A stretch of DNA of 38,279 nucleotides, from positions 1-38,279 of the forward strand of contig NZ_NEHB01000006.1 in the NCBI RefSeq assembly GCF_002127655.1, read 5' to 3'. This DNA comes from Janthinobacterium sp. GW456P. Its GTDB lineage: Bacteria > Pseudomonadota > Gammaproteobacteria > Burkholderiales > Burkholderiaceae_D. This document shows, one piece after another, positions 11,977 to 21,044 of the stretch. Both the position numbers and the translations under genes were made by a program. The notes under the pieces were generated by a model, which was not told where the DNA came from, did no database searches, and saw only the letters and a program-made list of their open reading frames with translations. Each line of letters starts with the position of its first letter. The first letter of the stretch is position 1.

Positions 11977-12006
11977 GTCGGCTTAGCGTTGCGGGCGTCA
12001 GCCGAC
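11977..12006. repeat. REP-like palindrome, variant copy
   Basis: GTCGGCT (11977-11983) and AGCCGAC (12000-12006) form a 7-bp stem around a GC-rich interior. With the two elements just upstream, it makes a cluster of three palindromes in about 130 bp. It ends about 50 bp before the methyltransferase start codon. Confidence 0.6.
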
Positions 12007-12056
12007 AAGTTTTGAAATTTTTAGTTAATTGTTTTTCAACGGATAAAAGGTACACC

Positions 12057-13262
12057 ATGGCTTCATATTTTTGCCCATGCCCGCGCGGCATGGAAGCGGC
12101 GCTGGCCGAGGAACTGGGCGAGATCGCCCAGGATAGCGCGACCATGAAGGTCCACAACCAGGTTCCGGGCGGCGTCCATTGCTCGGGCGACCTGCTCGAT
12201 TCCTACCGCATCAACCTGCATTCGCGCATCGCTTCGCGCGTGCTGATGCGCATGGCCCATTCCGGCTACAAGACGGAAAACGATATTTACGACCTGACCC
12301 TGGCGCAAGCGTGGGAAGACTGGTTCGGCGTGCACCACACGATCCGCGTTGACGTCACGGCCGTGAAATCGCCGCTGCGCAGCCTGGAATTCACGACATT
12401 GAAAATCAAGGATGCGATCTGCGACCGCTTCCGCGACCAGTTCAACGAGCGTCCATCGGTCAACACCAAGACGCCGGACATGCGCATCGTCGGCTTCCTC
12501 GACGCGCATACCTTCACCGTCTACCTCGACACCTCGGGCGAAGCCCTGTTCAAGCGCGGCTGGCGCGAAGAGACGGGCGACGCGCCGCTGCGCGAAAACC
12601 TGGCCGCAGGCCTGCTGCGCGTGTCGGGCTGGAAGCCTGGCATGGTGCTGTTCGACCCGATGTGCGGCTCCGGCACCATTCTGGCCGAAGCGGCGCAGAT
12701 GCTGCAAGGGATTCCGCCGGGCGCATCGCGCCAGTTCGCGTTTGAAAACTTCCACGACTTCGATCCGGCACCGTGGAATGCCATGAAAAACGCCATCAAG
12801 GTCAATCCGCTGCCGGCCGAACCGACCATTTTCGGCAGCGACATTTCGGGCGACATGGTCGCCATGACGCGCCATAATCTGCGTTGCGCCGGCGTGCGCT
12901 TCGACGTACCCCTGAAACAGATCGAGGCGCAGGAAGTCAAGCCGCCGAGCGACGTGCCGGGCATCATGCTGACCAACCCGCCGTACGGCGAGCGTATCGG
13001 CGTGCGCGGCGACAGCACCATCCCGGAAGATGAACTGTCGACGTCGTTCTATTCGGCCATGGGCACGACCCTGAAGCAGCGTTTCGCCGGCTGGACCGTG
13101 TTCCTGTTCACGGCCGACCTGGGCCTGCCCAAGCTGCTGCGTCTGAAGGAAGCGCGCAAGACGCCATTCTTCAACGGCGCGCTGGAATGCCGTTTGTTCC
13201 GCTTCGATATGGTGGCAGGATACAACCGCCGCGAAGAAGCGAAACCGAAACCACCGCAGTAA
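12057..13262 (+). CDS. rlmL: THUMP-domain class I SAM-dependent RNA methyltransferase (RlmL type)
   Basis: The 401-residue protein begins with a ferredoxin-like/THUMP RNA-binding region (residues 1-165) and continues with a Rossmann methyltransferase domain. The SAM site is VLFDPMCGSGTILAEA. The catalytic LTNPPYGERIG matches the NPPY motif of N2-guanine methyltransferases. This is the size of the N-terminal half of E. coli RlmKL, which methylates G2445 of 23S rRNA; the RlmK half is absent, as in many betaproteobacteria. The symbol is by family resemblance and the exact target base is not shown by the sequence. The start at 12057 excludes 46 in-frame residues that would be encoded by the REP cluster. 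Confidence 0.85.
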   Translation: MASYFCPCPRGMEAALAEELGEIAQDSATMKVHNQVPGGVHCSGDLLDSYRINLHSRIASRVLMRMAHSGYKTENDIYDLTLAQAWEDWFGVHHTIRVDVTAVKSPLRSLEFTTLKIKDAICDRFRDQFNERPSVNTKTPDMRIVGFLDAHTFTVYLDTSGEALFKRGWREETGDAPLRENLAAGLLRVSGWKPGMVLFDPMCGSGTILAEAAQMLQGIPPGASRQFAFENFHDFDPAPWNAMKNAIKVNPLPAEPTIFGSDISGDMVAMTRHNLRCAGVRFDVPLKQIEAQEVKPPSDVPGIMLTNPPYGERIGVRGDSTIPEDELSTSFYSAMGTTLKQRFAGWTVFLFTADLGLPKLLRLKEARKTPFFNGALECRLFRFDMVAGYNRREEAKPKPPQ

Positions 13263-13293
13263 GCGTTTACCGCAAGACAACCGCAGTAACCCT

Positions 13294-13321
13294 GCGCGCG
13301 GACCGAAACCGGTCCGCGCGC
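13294..13321 (+). terminator. Strong hairpin after the methyltransferase gene
   Basis: GCGCGCGGACCG (13294-13305) and CGGTCCGCGCGC (13310-13321) form a perfect 12-bp stem with an AAAC loop. Only three T residues follow (13325-13327), so it is not a textbook intrinsic terminator. It lies 31 bp after the stop and 16 bp before the next start. It may protect mRNA ends or separate expression of the two genes. Confidence 0.55.
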
Positions 13322-13336
13322 CACTTTGGACCCGCC

Positions 13337-14617
13337 ATGCTTCCCACCCCTCCGGCCGATGTGCCGCCCGACCCGGTCACGCCCGTTCCACCTCCCACGC
13401 CGAGCCACATGGCGCCGCTGAGCCGCGGTGCGCTGGCGATGATGCTGGCCGGGCTGTCGATGCTGGGCCCTTTGTCGATCGACACCTACCTGCCCGCGTT
13501 TGGCGCGATCCAGGGTTCGTTGCAGGCGTCGCCGCTGGAAGTGCAGCAGTCGCTGACGTTCTACATGCTGGCCTTCGCCGGCATGGTGCTGTGGCATGGC
13601 GCCATCTCGGATACCTACGGCAGGCGCAACGTCATCCTCGTGTCGCTGCTGATGTTTGCCATCGGCTCGCTCGGTTGCGCCTCGGCGCACACGGTGCATT
13701 ACCTGTGGTTCTTCCGCATCATGCAGGGCGTCTCGGCCGGCGCCGGCGTGGTGATCAGCCGCGCCATCATCCGCGACCTGTATGCCGATGCGGCGGCGGC
13801 GCGGCTGCTGTCGCTGGTGACGATGATCTTTTCCATCGCGCCGGCCGTGGCGCCGATTCTGGGCGGCTGGATCGTCATCTGGTTCGACTGGCGCTCAATC
13901 TTCCTGTTCCTCGCCTTTTACACGCTGGTGCTGCTGGCGTTCTGCTACTGGCGCCTGCCCGAAACCCTGCCGATGGAAAAGCGCCAGCCCTTCAATCCCC
14001 GCTTCCTGGCGTCGAGCTATGGCCAGATCCTGCGCTCGCCGCTGTTCCACATCAAGGCCGGCATCGTCGCCCTCAATTTCGCGGGCCTGTTCCTGTTCAT
14101 CACGGCCGCGCCGGAAATGCTGCCCAAGCAGCTGGGCCTGGGGCCATCGCAATTCGCCTGGCTGTTCATTCCCTGCGTGAGCGGCATCTTCATGGGCGCC
14201 GCGGCGGCCAACCGCATCGCCGGCAAGGTCACGTTCGCGCGCCAGATCGGCATCGGCTTTGCCTTCCTGCTGTGCGCCGCCAGCGTCAATGTGGTGTATC
14301 ACCTGTTCCTGCCGCCCTCCTTGCCCTGGTCGGTGCTGCCGCTGTTCTTCTACACCTTCGGCATGTCGCTGGTGGGGCCGGGCGCGACCCTGCTGGCGCT
14401 CGATCTGTTCCCGCACATCCGCGGCACGGTGGCCTCGTGCCAGTCGTTTGCCAGCACCTTGCTGGGCGCCGTCGTGGCCGGCCTGATCTCGCCGCTGTTG
14501 TCCGGTTCCGTGCTGTGGCTGGCGTCGGGCCAGCTGGCGTTTACCGGCCTGGCGCTGGCGCTGTGGCTGATATCGCGGCGCTTCCGCCACCGGTTGCTGG
14601 GTTCCTTCAAGGCATAA
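13337..14617 (+). CDS. MFS drug exporter, Bcr/CflA family
   Basis: This 426-residue inner-membrane protein should have 12 transmembrane helices. After a proline-rich cytoplasmic start comes the first helix with the Bcr/CflA hallmark LSIDTYLPAF. MFS motif A is GAISDTYGRRNVIL, and a motif-C-like stretch is IAPAVAPILGGWIV. Members pump out bicyclomycin, chloramphenicol and similar compounds using the proton gradient. The substrate here cannot be read from sequence. The ATG at 13337 was chosen because the longer frame overlaps the previous gene and its hairpin. Confidence 0.87.
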   Translation: MLPTPPADVPPDPVTPVPPPTPSHMAPLSRGALAMMLAGLSMLGPLSIDTYLPAFGAIQGSLQASPLEVQQSLTFYMLAFAGMVLWHGAISDTYGRRNVILVSLLMFAIGSLGCASAHTVHYLWFFRIMQGVSAGAGVVISRAIIRDLYADAAAARLLSLVTMIFSIAPAVAPILGGWIVIWFDWRSIFLFLAFYTLVLLAFCYWRLPETLPMEKRQPFNPRFLASSYGQILRSPLFHIKAGIVALNFAGLFLFITAAPEMLPKQLGLGPSQFAWLFIPCVSGIFMGAAAANRIAGKVTFARQIGIGFAFLLCAASVNVVYHLFLPPSLPWSVLPLFFYTFGMSLVGPGATLLALDLFPHIRGTVASCQSFASTLLGAVVAGLISPLLSGSVLWLASGQLAFTGLALALWLISRRFRHRLLGSFKA

Positions 14618-14808
14618 GTTTCCATGCCAGAACGCTGGATTTATTTCAACTTAATTTTCTATATTGCAAGTAATATCCGGCGCTTATGATAAGATGACTG
14701 CTTTTCCCGGCATCCTCTCAGGCGACATTTTTTGGGTTACAGGAGTGGAGGATTCCTCTGAACGTGGCCGCGCTTCGCTGCTGAGCGCTCTTCCTTTTCA
14801 AACCGGCA
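14618..14808. other. AT-richer spacer with the promoter region of the signalling operon
   Basis: This 191-bp stretch has no gene. TTGCAA (14664-14669) lies 17 bp before TGATAA (14687-14692), with TATGAT overlapping at shorter spacing, so a sigma-70-type promoter about 120 bp before the kinase gene is possible. The rest is a leader without an evident riboswitch. Confidence 0.35.
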
Positions 14809-16974
14809 ATGCCTGATACGATGCATCAATCTGATCAAGATATTCGCAATCGCCTGCTGATTGCCCGCCTGCCGGCCATGCCGCAGATCCTCCTCAAGCT
14901 GATCGCCCACCTGCAGGCCGACGATGCCGGCATGCCGGAGCTGGCCGCGCTGATCGCCAAGGATGCGGGCATGACCAGCAAGATCCTCGGCGTGGCCAGC
15001 AGCTCGGCTTACCATCGGCAGAGCAAAGTCGTCAGCCTGGAACAGTCGCTCGTGTCGCTGGGCACGGACATGATCAAGACCCTGGTCATCAGCGAATCCG
15101 TCTTCCAGACCTTCAACAGCTTTCCCCATTCCGGCAGCACGGATTTGCGCGCCTTCTGGAAAAGTTCGCTGTCGGCTGCCGTCATGGCGCGCGCGCTGGC
15201 CAAGGCCATGGCCTATCCGCACGTCGAGGAAGCATATCTGGCTGGCTTGCTGCACAACGTGGGCCGCCTGGCCCTGCTGGCCACGGCGCCGAAGGAATAC
15301 GCGTTCAATTTCACGGCGCGCGACGATGCCGCCCTGTGCGCGGTGGAGCAGCGTACCTTGCAGATCACGCATGCCGAAGCGGGCGCCTGGTTGATCGAGC
15401 GCTGGCATCTCGATTCCTTCCTGGCCGACAGCGTGCTGTATCACCATGAACCGCTGGCGCGCCTGGAAGCGAGCCATCCCCTGATCCGCATCGTGCGCCT
15501 GGCGCACCTGCTGTGCTGCCATGCCGACGATGCGGAGTCGATCAGGCAGGCGGCAAGCCTGTGCGCGCTGGACGTCGAGACACTGGACGAGCTGGCCGGC
15601 AGCGTCGCGCGCCAGGTGGAGCAGGCCGCGCAGCACCTGGGCATCGACCTGGCCGGCGCGGACGATATCGCCACGCCGCCCGCCTATGCGCCGCCAGCGG
15701 TCGATCCGGTGCAGCGGCGCCTGTCCGACGAAGTGCGCAATATGGTGCTGGTGTCCGAAGTGGGCCAGACCTTCGCCCGGCAGCAGGACGAGAGCAGCCT
15801 GCTCGAAGCCATCACGCGCTCGGCGCGCATCCTGTTCGATTTCGACACCGCCGTCATCCTGCTGCAAAACCCCACCGGCCATGCGCTTGTCGGCGTGGCG
15901 GCGGGAGAGCATCAGCAGCGCCTGGCCGGCTTCTCGATCCCGCTGGCCAAGGGCGGCCTCCTGGCCGCCTCGGCGCTGGAGTGCCAGCTGGCGTTCCTGA
16001 AACGCGACATGCCGGCGCTGGGCATCGTCGAGGAGCAGCTGTTCCGCATTCTCGGTACCGACAGCCTGGTCTGCGTGCCCTTGGTGTCGGGCCAGCGCAG
16101 CCTGGGCGTGCTCATTGGCGGCGTGGCGGCGTGGCAGATTCCCGCTTGCCAGAAGCGCGAGGGTTTCCTGCGCGCGTATGCCAACCAGGCCGCCACGGCG
16201 CTGGAATCGGCCATCAGCGCGCGCGGGCTGGCGCGGCGCCAGCTCGATCACGTGACCGAGGAATACCGCGCCGCGTCGCGCCGCGTGGTACACGAAGTGA
16301 ATAACCCGCTGTCCATCATCAAGAACTATCTGAGCGTGCTCGATCACAAGTTGGAGAAGCAGGAACCGGTGTCGGGCGAAATGGCGATCCTGAACGAGGA
16401 AATCGACCGGGTCGGCCAGTTGATCGGCGGCCTGGCCGATCTGCAGCCGGCGGCGGCCAGCGGCGTGACCGATTGCGCGCGCGTGGTCGACGATGTGCTG
16501 CGCCTGTTCCGCGCCACCGACTTCCTGCCGCCGAAGATCGAGGTGGTCACGCGCATGCAGGACGCGCCATGCGAGGTGGAGGCCGATGCCGACATGCTCA
16601 AGCAAATCCTGCTCAACTTGCTGAAAAACGCCGTCGAAGCCCTGCCCGATGGCGGGCGCATCGAAGTGGCGAACCGCGGCCACGTGAACCGCGACCGCCG
16701 CCTGTACCTGGAGCTGTGCGTCAGCGACAATGGCGCCGGCCTGGCGCCGGACGTGCTGGCCAATCTGTTTTCCCCCGTGCGCAGCAGCAAGGCAGGCGCG
16801 CATCACGGCCTGGGCTTGTCCATCGTGCATGACCTGGTCACGCGCCTGCATGGCGTGATTGGCTGCCGCAGCAGCAAGTCCGGCACCTCGTTTGAAATTT
16901 TACTGCCCATTCCCTTGCCGGCAAGCGCTGCAGCCGCGCTGCCCTCGCCCGGCAATACCGCCATGTCTTCGTAA
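14809..16974 (+). CDS. HDOD-GAF sensor histidine kinase
   Basis: The 721-residue protein has an N-terminal HDOD domain (about 15-215, LPAMPQILLKLIAHLQ and LAGLLHNVGRLALLA; HD metal ligands replaced, as usual for HDOD). A GAF domain (about 315-470) follows, and then a kinase core. The phosphoacceptor is H495 in VVHEVNNPLSIIKNYL. The ATP-binding domain has the N-box NLLKNAVEALPDGG, DNGAGL and GLGLSIVHDL. There is no membrane helix, so it senses a cytoplasmic signal. It ends 5 bp before the response regulator gene. HDOD on a kinase suggests a link to growth state, motility or surface life, but the signal is not evident. Confidence 0.9.
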   Translation: MPDTMHQSDQDIRNRLLIARLPAMPQILLKLIAHLQADDAGMPELAALIAKDAGMTSKILGVASSSAYHRQSKVVSLEQSLVSLGTDMIKTLVISESVFQTFNSFPHSGSTDLRAFWKSSLSAAVMARALAKAMAYPHVEEAYLAGLLHNVGRLALLATAPKEYAFNFTARDDAALCAVEQRTLQITHAEAGAWLIERWHLDSFLADSVLYHHEPLARLEASHPLIRIVRLAHLLCCHADDAESIRQAASLCALDVETLDELAGSVARQVEQAAQHLGIDLAGADDIATPPAYAPPAVDPVQRRLSDEVRNMVLVSEVGQTFARQQDESSLLEAITRSARILFDFDTAVILLQNPTGHALVGVAAGEHQQRLAGFSIPLAKGGLLAASALECQLAFLKRDMPALGIVEEQLFRILGTDSLVCVPLVSGQRSLGVLIGGVAAWQIPACQKREGFLRAYANQAATALESAISARGLARRQLDHVTEEYRAASRRVVHEVNNPLSIIKNYLSVLDHKLEKQEPVSGEMAILNEEIDRVGQLIGGLADLQPAAASGVTDCARVVDDVLRLFRATDFLPPKIEVVTRMQDAPCEVEADADMLKQILLNLLKNAVEALPDGGRIEVANRGHVNRDRRLYLELCVSDNGAGLAPDVLANLFSPVRSSKAGAHHGLGLSIVHDLVTRLHGVIGCRSSKSGTSFEILLPIPLPASAAAALPSPGNTAMSS

Positions 16975-16979
16975 CGTCC

Positions 16980-19184
16980 ATGAACTCCTCCGCCATTCCG
17001 TTTGACCCGGAAAACAGCCCGCGCATTTTGCTGGTCGACGACGAGCCACGCCTGCTCGCCTCTCTCCACGAATTGCTGAAGGACCGCGGCTACCAGCTGC
17101 ACACGGCCACCTGCGGCAGCGAGGCGCTGGCGCAGTTGTCGAAACTGCGCTTCGACCTGATCCTGCTCGACTTGCGCCTGCCCGACATGAGCGGCCATGA
17201 AATCATGGACCACATCAACCGGCGCGGCATCGAGGGCGACGTGATCGTCATGAGCGGCGACGTCGGCATCGAGGCGGCCATCGGCGCCCTCAAACGCGGG
17301 GCCTACGATTATCTGCGCAAGCCGTACAGCCGCGAGGAGCTGCTCAAGACGGTGGAGAACGCGCTGCAAAAGAGCCAGCTGGCGCTGGAGAACGAGCGCA
17401 TCGCGCTGCAGCTGGAAAACTCGGAAAAGATGTACCGCTACCTGGTCGACAGCTCGCCCGACATCATCTATACCCTGAACCACGAAGGCCGCATCACCTT
17501 CATCAACGACCGGGTGCACCAGTTGCTGGGCTTTAGCCGCGAGGAGCTGATCGGCAGCCATTACTCGATTCTCGTGCACGATGAAGACCAGGAGCGGGCG
17601 CGCTATGCCTTCAACGAGCGCCGCCTCGACGAGCGCGCCTCGCGCAATGTGGAACTGCGCCTGAAGTGCCATAGCGGCAGCGGCAGCGACCGGACCTTCA
17701 ACAACACCCTGATGACGATTCCGCTCAACTCGATCGGCATGCACGGCCACGATCAGGAAGCGAAAAAGCAGGAGTACTTCGGCACCTACGGCGTGGCGCG
17801 CGACATCACCGACCGCAAGCGCGCCGAGGAAGTCATCTCTTACCAGGCCTATCACGACATCCTGACGGACCTGCCGAACCGCATGCTGTTCAAGGATCGC
17901 CTGGGGCTGGCCGTGATCCAGGCGCGGCGCAAGCTGACGGAACTGGCCGTGATGTTCATCGACCTCGATCGTTTCAAGCTGGTCAACGACACCCTGGGCC
18001 ACGTGAAGGGCGACGAGCTGCTGCAGCAGGTGGCGCTGCGCCTGAAGGATTGTTTGCGCCGCGGCGATACCCTGGCGCGCCAGGGCGGCGATGAATTCAC
18101 CATCGTGCTGCCGGAACTGCGCGACCGCCAGGATGCGCGCCTGATCGCCGACAAATTCCTCGCATGCCTGCACCAGCCGTTCGACCTCGATGGCAACCAG
18201 GTGCATATTTCGGCGTCCATCGGCATCGCGATCTATCCGGGTGACGGCGAGACCATCGACGAGCTGCTGCGCCACGCCGACATCGCCATGTATCAGGTCA
18301 AGGCGCTGGGCAAGAATGGCCACAGTTTCTATCACGAGTCCATGCTCGACGTGTCGCACCAGAAGATCGCGCTCGAACAGAGCCTGCGCAAGGCGCTGGA
18401 GCTGAACCAGCTGGAGATGTATTACCAGCCGCAGGTGGACGTGATGACGGGCCGTATCGTCGGCGCCGAAGGCCTGATGCGCTGGAACCACCCGCAGCGG
18501 GGCTTGCTGACGGCCGGCGAATTTTTGCCGTTCGCCGAGGAAAACGGCTTGATGCTGCCGATCTCGGACTGGATGCTGGGCGCCCTGTGCCGCGACCTGG
18601 TGCAGTGGAACGCGGCCGGCGGCGAAGCCGTGCGCCTGTCGCTGAACCTGTCGCCGCAATACCTGGACCGGGGCGACTTTTTCGAGAAGATGCGCGGCGC
18701 GCTGACGCGCTACGGTATCGCGCCGGAAAAGATCGAAGTCGAGATCACGGAAAACATCTGTATCCGCAATCCGCAGTATGCGATCGAGCAGTTGAACAAG
18801 CTGTGCCAGCTGGGCGTGTCGGTGGCCATCGACGATTTCGGCACCGGCTATTCCTCGCTGTCGTACCTGCACCGCTTTCCCATCCACACCATCAAGATCG
18901 ACCAGTCGTTTGTGAAGGAAATCCATGACGAGCACGGACACTATCCCGTCATCCTGGCCATCATCTCGATCGCGCGCGGCCTGGGCCTGCACCTGATCGC
19001 CGAGGGCGTGGAGACGGAAGGGCAGGCGCGCTACCTGCAGGACAAGGGCTGCACCACGATGCAGGGCTATCTGTACCACCGGCCCATTTCGCTGGGCAGT
19101 TTTATCGGCGTGCTGCAGGAGCAGAACCGCCTGATCGCCGATGCCGCCCCCGCGCCGTCCCCGACGCTGACCATCGAGGCTTGA
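16980..19184 (+). CDS. REC-PAS-GGDEF-EAL response regulator, cyclic-di-GMP metabolism
   Basis: The 734-residue protein has a receiver domain (15-130; D20, D21, phosphoacceptor D64, K114), a PAS domain (about 145-280), a diguanylate cyclase domain and a phosphodiesterase domain. GGDEF is intact at 369-373, with an RxxD inhibitory site (R360, D363) five residues before it. In the EAL domain the signature reads EGL (E497), but the catalytic-loop motifs DDFGTGYSSLSYL, KIDQSF and IAEGVETEGQ are kept, so hydrolysis is probable. The kinase just upstream is its natural partner, so phosphorylation should set the balance of c-di-GMP synthesis and breakdown. Its stop overlaps the start region of the Sel1 gene. 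Confidence 0.93.
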   Translation: MNSSAIPFDPENSPRILLVDDEPRLLASLHELLKDRGYQLHTATCGSEALAQLSKLRFDLILLDLRLPDMSGHEIMDHINRRGIEGDVIVMSGDVGIEAAIGALKRGAYDYLRKPYSREELLKTVENALQKSQLALENERIALQLENSEKMYRYLVDSSPDIIYTLNHEGRITFINDRVHQLLGFSREELIGSHYSILVHDEDQERARYAFNERRLDERASRNVELRLKCHSGSGSDRTFNNTLMTIPLNSIGMHGHDQEAKKQEYFGTYGVARDITDRKRAEEVISYQAYHDILTDLPNRMLFKDRLGLAVIQARRKLTELAVMFIDLDRFKLVNDTLGHVKGDELLQQVALRLKDCLRRGDTLARQGGDEFTIVLPELRDRQDARLIADKFLACLHQPFDLDGNQVHISASIGIAIYPGDGETIDELLRHADIAMYQVKALGKNGHSFYHESMLDVSHQKIALEQSLRKALELNQLEMYYQPQVDVMTGRIVGAEGLMRWNHPQRGLLTAGEFLPFAEENGLMLPISDWMLGALCRDLVQWNAAGGEAVRLSLNLSPQYLDRGDFFEKMRGALTRYGIAPEKIEVEITENICIRNPQYAIEQLNKLCQLGVSVAIDDFGTGYSSLSYLHRFPIHTIKIDQSFVKEIHDEHGHYPVILAIISIARGLGLHLIAEGVETEGQARYLQDKGCTTMQGYLYHRPISLGSFIGVLQEQNRLIADAAPAPSPTLTIEA

Positions 19185-19186
19185 CC

Positions 19187-20776
19187 GTGTCGCTTGCCGA
19201 TCCCCGCTCCACGGCCGCCCAGTCCACGGCTGCGCATTACACCGCAGATTACCTGCGCCTGAAAGGACTGGCCGAGAAAGGCAATGCGAACGCCCAGCAC
19301 AGCCTGGGCTTCATGTATTTCAATGGCCAGGGCATCGAACAAAGCTATGCGCTGGCGCTGCACTGGTATGGCCTGGCCGCCGCGCAGGGACTCGAGCATG
19401 CGCAATACAACCTGGGCGTGATGTGCCAGAAGGGGCAGGGTGTGCCGCAGGATTTTACGCAGGCGGCGCACTGGTACCAACAGGCGGCCGAGCAGGGCTA
19501 CGCGGCGGCGCAGTACAACCTGGGCTGGCTGTATGCCAAGGGCCAGGGCATCGCGCAAGATAGCGGGCAAGCCATGCTGTGGTTCAGCCGCGCGGCGGAA
19601 CAGGGCGACGCGGGCGCGCAGAATAATCTGGGCATGATGTATGACAATGGCAAGGGCGTGCCGCAGGACTTCGTGCAAGCCATCGCCTGGTACCGCAAGG
19701 CCGCCGAACAGGGCTATGCGCGCGCGCAGTTCAACCTGGGTCTGCGCTACGACAATGGCCAGGGCGTGCGCCAGGATCGCCAGCAGGCGACGGCCTGGAT
19801 GCGCAAGGCCGCCGAGCAGGGCTATGCGCCGGCCCAGTTCAATCTGGCGCTGCGCTATGAAAATGGCGATGTGCTGCCGCAGGACAGCAGGCAGGCGATC
19901 GCCTGGTACCGGCGCGCGGCCGGGCAGGGCCACGCCAGTTCGCAGTTCAACCTGGGCCTGATCTACGACAATGGCCAGGGCGTGCCTTGCGATAAACAGG
20001 CGGCGCTGGAATGGTATGCCAAGGCGGCGGGACTGGGTCATGCGGCGGCCCAGCACAATCTGGGCCTGCATCATGAACATGGCGCCCACGACTACGCGCA
20101 GGCGCAAGCGTTTTACCGCCAGGCCGCCGAGCAGGGCTTCCCCGCCGCGCAGTATCAGCTGGGACTGCTGCATGAGCATGGACAGGGCGTGCCTGCCGAT
20201 GCGCAGGAAGCCATCTTCTGGTACCGCAAGGCGGCCGACCAGGGACATGTGCGCGCGCAGTTCGACCTGGGCCTGCGCTATGAGCATGGCCAAGGTGTGC
20301 CGCAGGATCTGTCGCTGGCGCTGGAATGGTACCGCCGCGCCGCCGAGCAGGATTACGCGCCGGCGCAATACATGCAGGGCGTCTTGCACGACCGCGACGA
20401 TGGTCCGGCACCCGACAGCCAGCAAGCCTGCGCCTGTTACTGCCGCGCCGCCGCCCAGGGCCACAGCCTGGCCCAGTTCGCGCTGGGCCTGCGCCATGAC
20501 AATGGCCAGGACGTGCCGCAGGACTATGCCGCCGCTTGGGACTGGTATGCGCTGGCCGCGCGCCAAGGCCATGCGCGGGCGCAGATGAATCTGGGCTTGA
20601 TGGCCGCCAGCGGCCAGGGCGGCCCGCTTGATTTGCAGCAGGCGTATATCTGGCTGTCGATGGCGGCGGCGGCCGGCGTGGCCGGTGCGGAAAAATCCCT
20701 GCGCCAGACGGCGGCGCGCATGCGCGAGACGGATCTGAAGCAGGTGCGCCAGCGCCTGGAGGCGCTGGCCGATTAA
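19187..20776 (+). CDS. Sel1-repeat protein (13 repeats)
   Basis: The 529-residue protein is almost wholly made of 36-residue Sel1-like (TPR-related) repeats. I count 13 copies of the AQxxLG core, followed by a degenerate one. Such solenoids serve as protein-binding scaffolds. There is no signal peptide or membrane helix, so it is probably cytoplasmic. Two starts are possible: TTG at 19181 and GTG at 19187. GTG is preferred because GAGG (19176-19179) lies 7 bases upstream, whereas the TTG is only one base from it. The gene begins within a few bases of the c-di-GMP regulator's stop, so the scaffold is probably made with the two-component pair and may bind one of them. Confidence 0.9.
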   Translation: MSLADPRSTAAQSTAAHYTADYLRLKGLAEKGNANAQHSLGFMYFNGQGIEQSYALALHWYGLAAAQGLEHAQYNLGVMCQKGQGVPQDFTQAAHWYQQAAEQGYAAAQYNLGWLYAKGQGIAQDSGQAMLWFSRAAEQGDAGAQNNLGMMYDNGKGVPQDFVQAIAWYRKAAEQGYARAQFNLGLRYDNGQGVRQDRQQATAWMRKAAEQGYAPAQFNLALRYENGDVLPQDSRQAIAWYRRAAGQGHASSQFNLGLIYDNGQGVPCDKQAALEWYAKAAGLGHAAAQHNLGLHHEHGAHDYAQAQAFYRQAAEQGFPAAQYQLGLLHEHGQGVPADAQEAIFWYRKAADQGHVRAQFDLGLRYEHGQGVPQDLSLALEWYRRAAEQDYAPAQYMQGVLHDRDDGPAPDSQQACACYCRAAAQGHSLAQFALGLRHDNGQDVPQDYAAAWDWYALAARQGHARAQMNLGLMAASGQGGPLDLQQAYIWLSMAAAAGVAGAEKSLRQTAARMRETDLKQVRQRLEALAD

Positions 20777-21044
20777 TTCACGCTCTCATTAAAATCGTCG
20801 CGCGCCACGCTGGCATTGAAGATGCCAGGTATGTCAAGAATGGTTTTTTATTTTACTGAAAACGGATGACGCCATCGTCAAGAAAGATTGCGTATATTAA
20901 TCCCGAATGAGAGTATCATAATATTCCAAAAAATATTAAACACATAATATTCTGTCGCAGTAGTACGTTCGGTCAGGTCGTCCATCGACGATTGCACACT
21001 CGGGAACGCCTGTGAATTCGTTCAAGTGAGCAAAGGAAAGTAAT
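20777..21044. other. AT-rich spacer before the rhamnose operon
   Basis: This 268-bp gap has no gene. CTGGCAT (20810-20816) and ATGCCAG (20822-20828) make a 7-bp hairpin with a T-rich run about 15 bp further on, a weak terminator candidate for the Sel1 gene. From about 20830 to 20960 the sequence is strongly AT-rich (runs such as AAAAAATATTAAA), unlike its surroundings. This is common upstream of surface-polysaccharide operons and fits xenogeneic silencing or an unmarked promoter. I see no clean -35/-10 pair. AAAGGAAAG just before 21045 is the rmlB ribosome binding site. Confidence 0.5.

Noticed and set aside
14737..19079. Two long minus-strand frames (14737-16851 and 16803-19079)
   Set aside because: Both are antisense to the kinase and the c-di-GMP regulator, which show complete family motifs in the sense frames.
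19181..19183. TTG start for the Sel1 gene
   Set aside because: It is one base from the GAGG ribosome binding site; GTG at 19187 has normal spacing.
19067..20572. 501-codon minus-strand frame with regular repeats
   Set aside because: The regularity comes from the Sel1 repeats on the other strand.
19260..20700. Periodic repeats that might suggest a CRISPR array
   Set aside because: The period is 108 bp in coding phase and the units are diverged; they encode Sel1 repeats. No CRISPR-type direct repeats with unique spacers were seen anywhere in the window.
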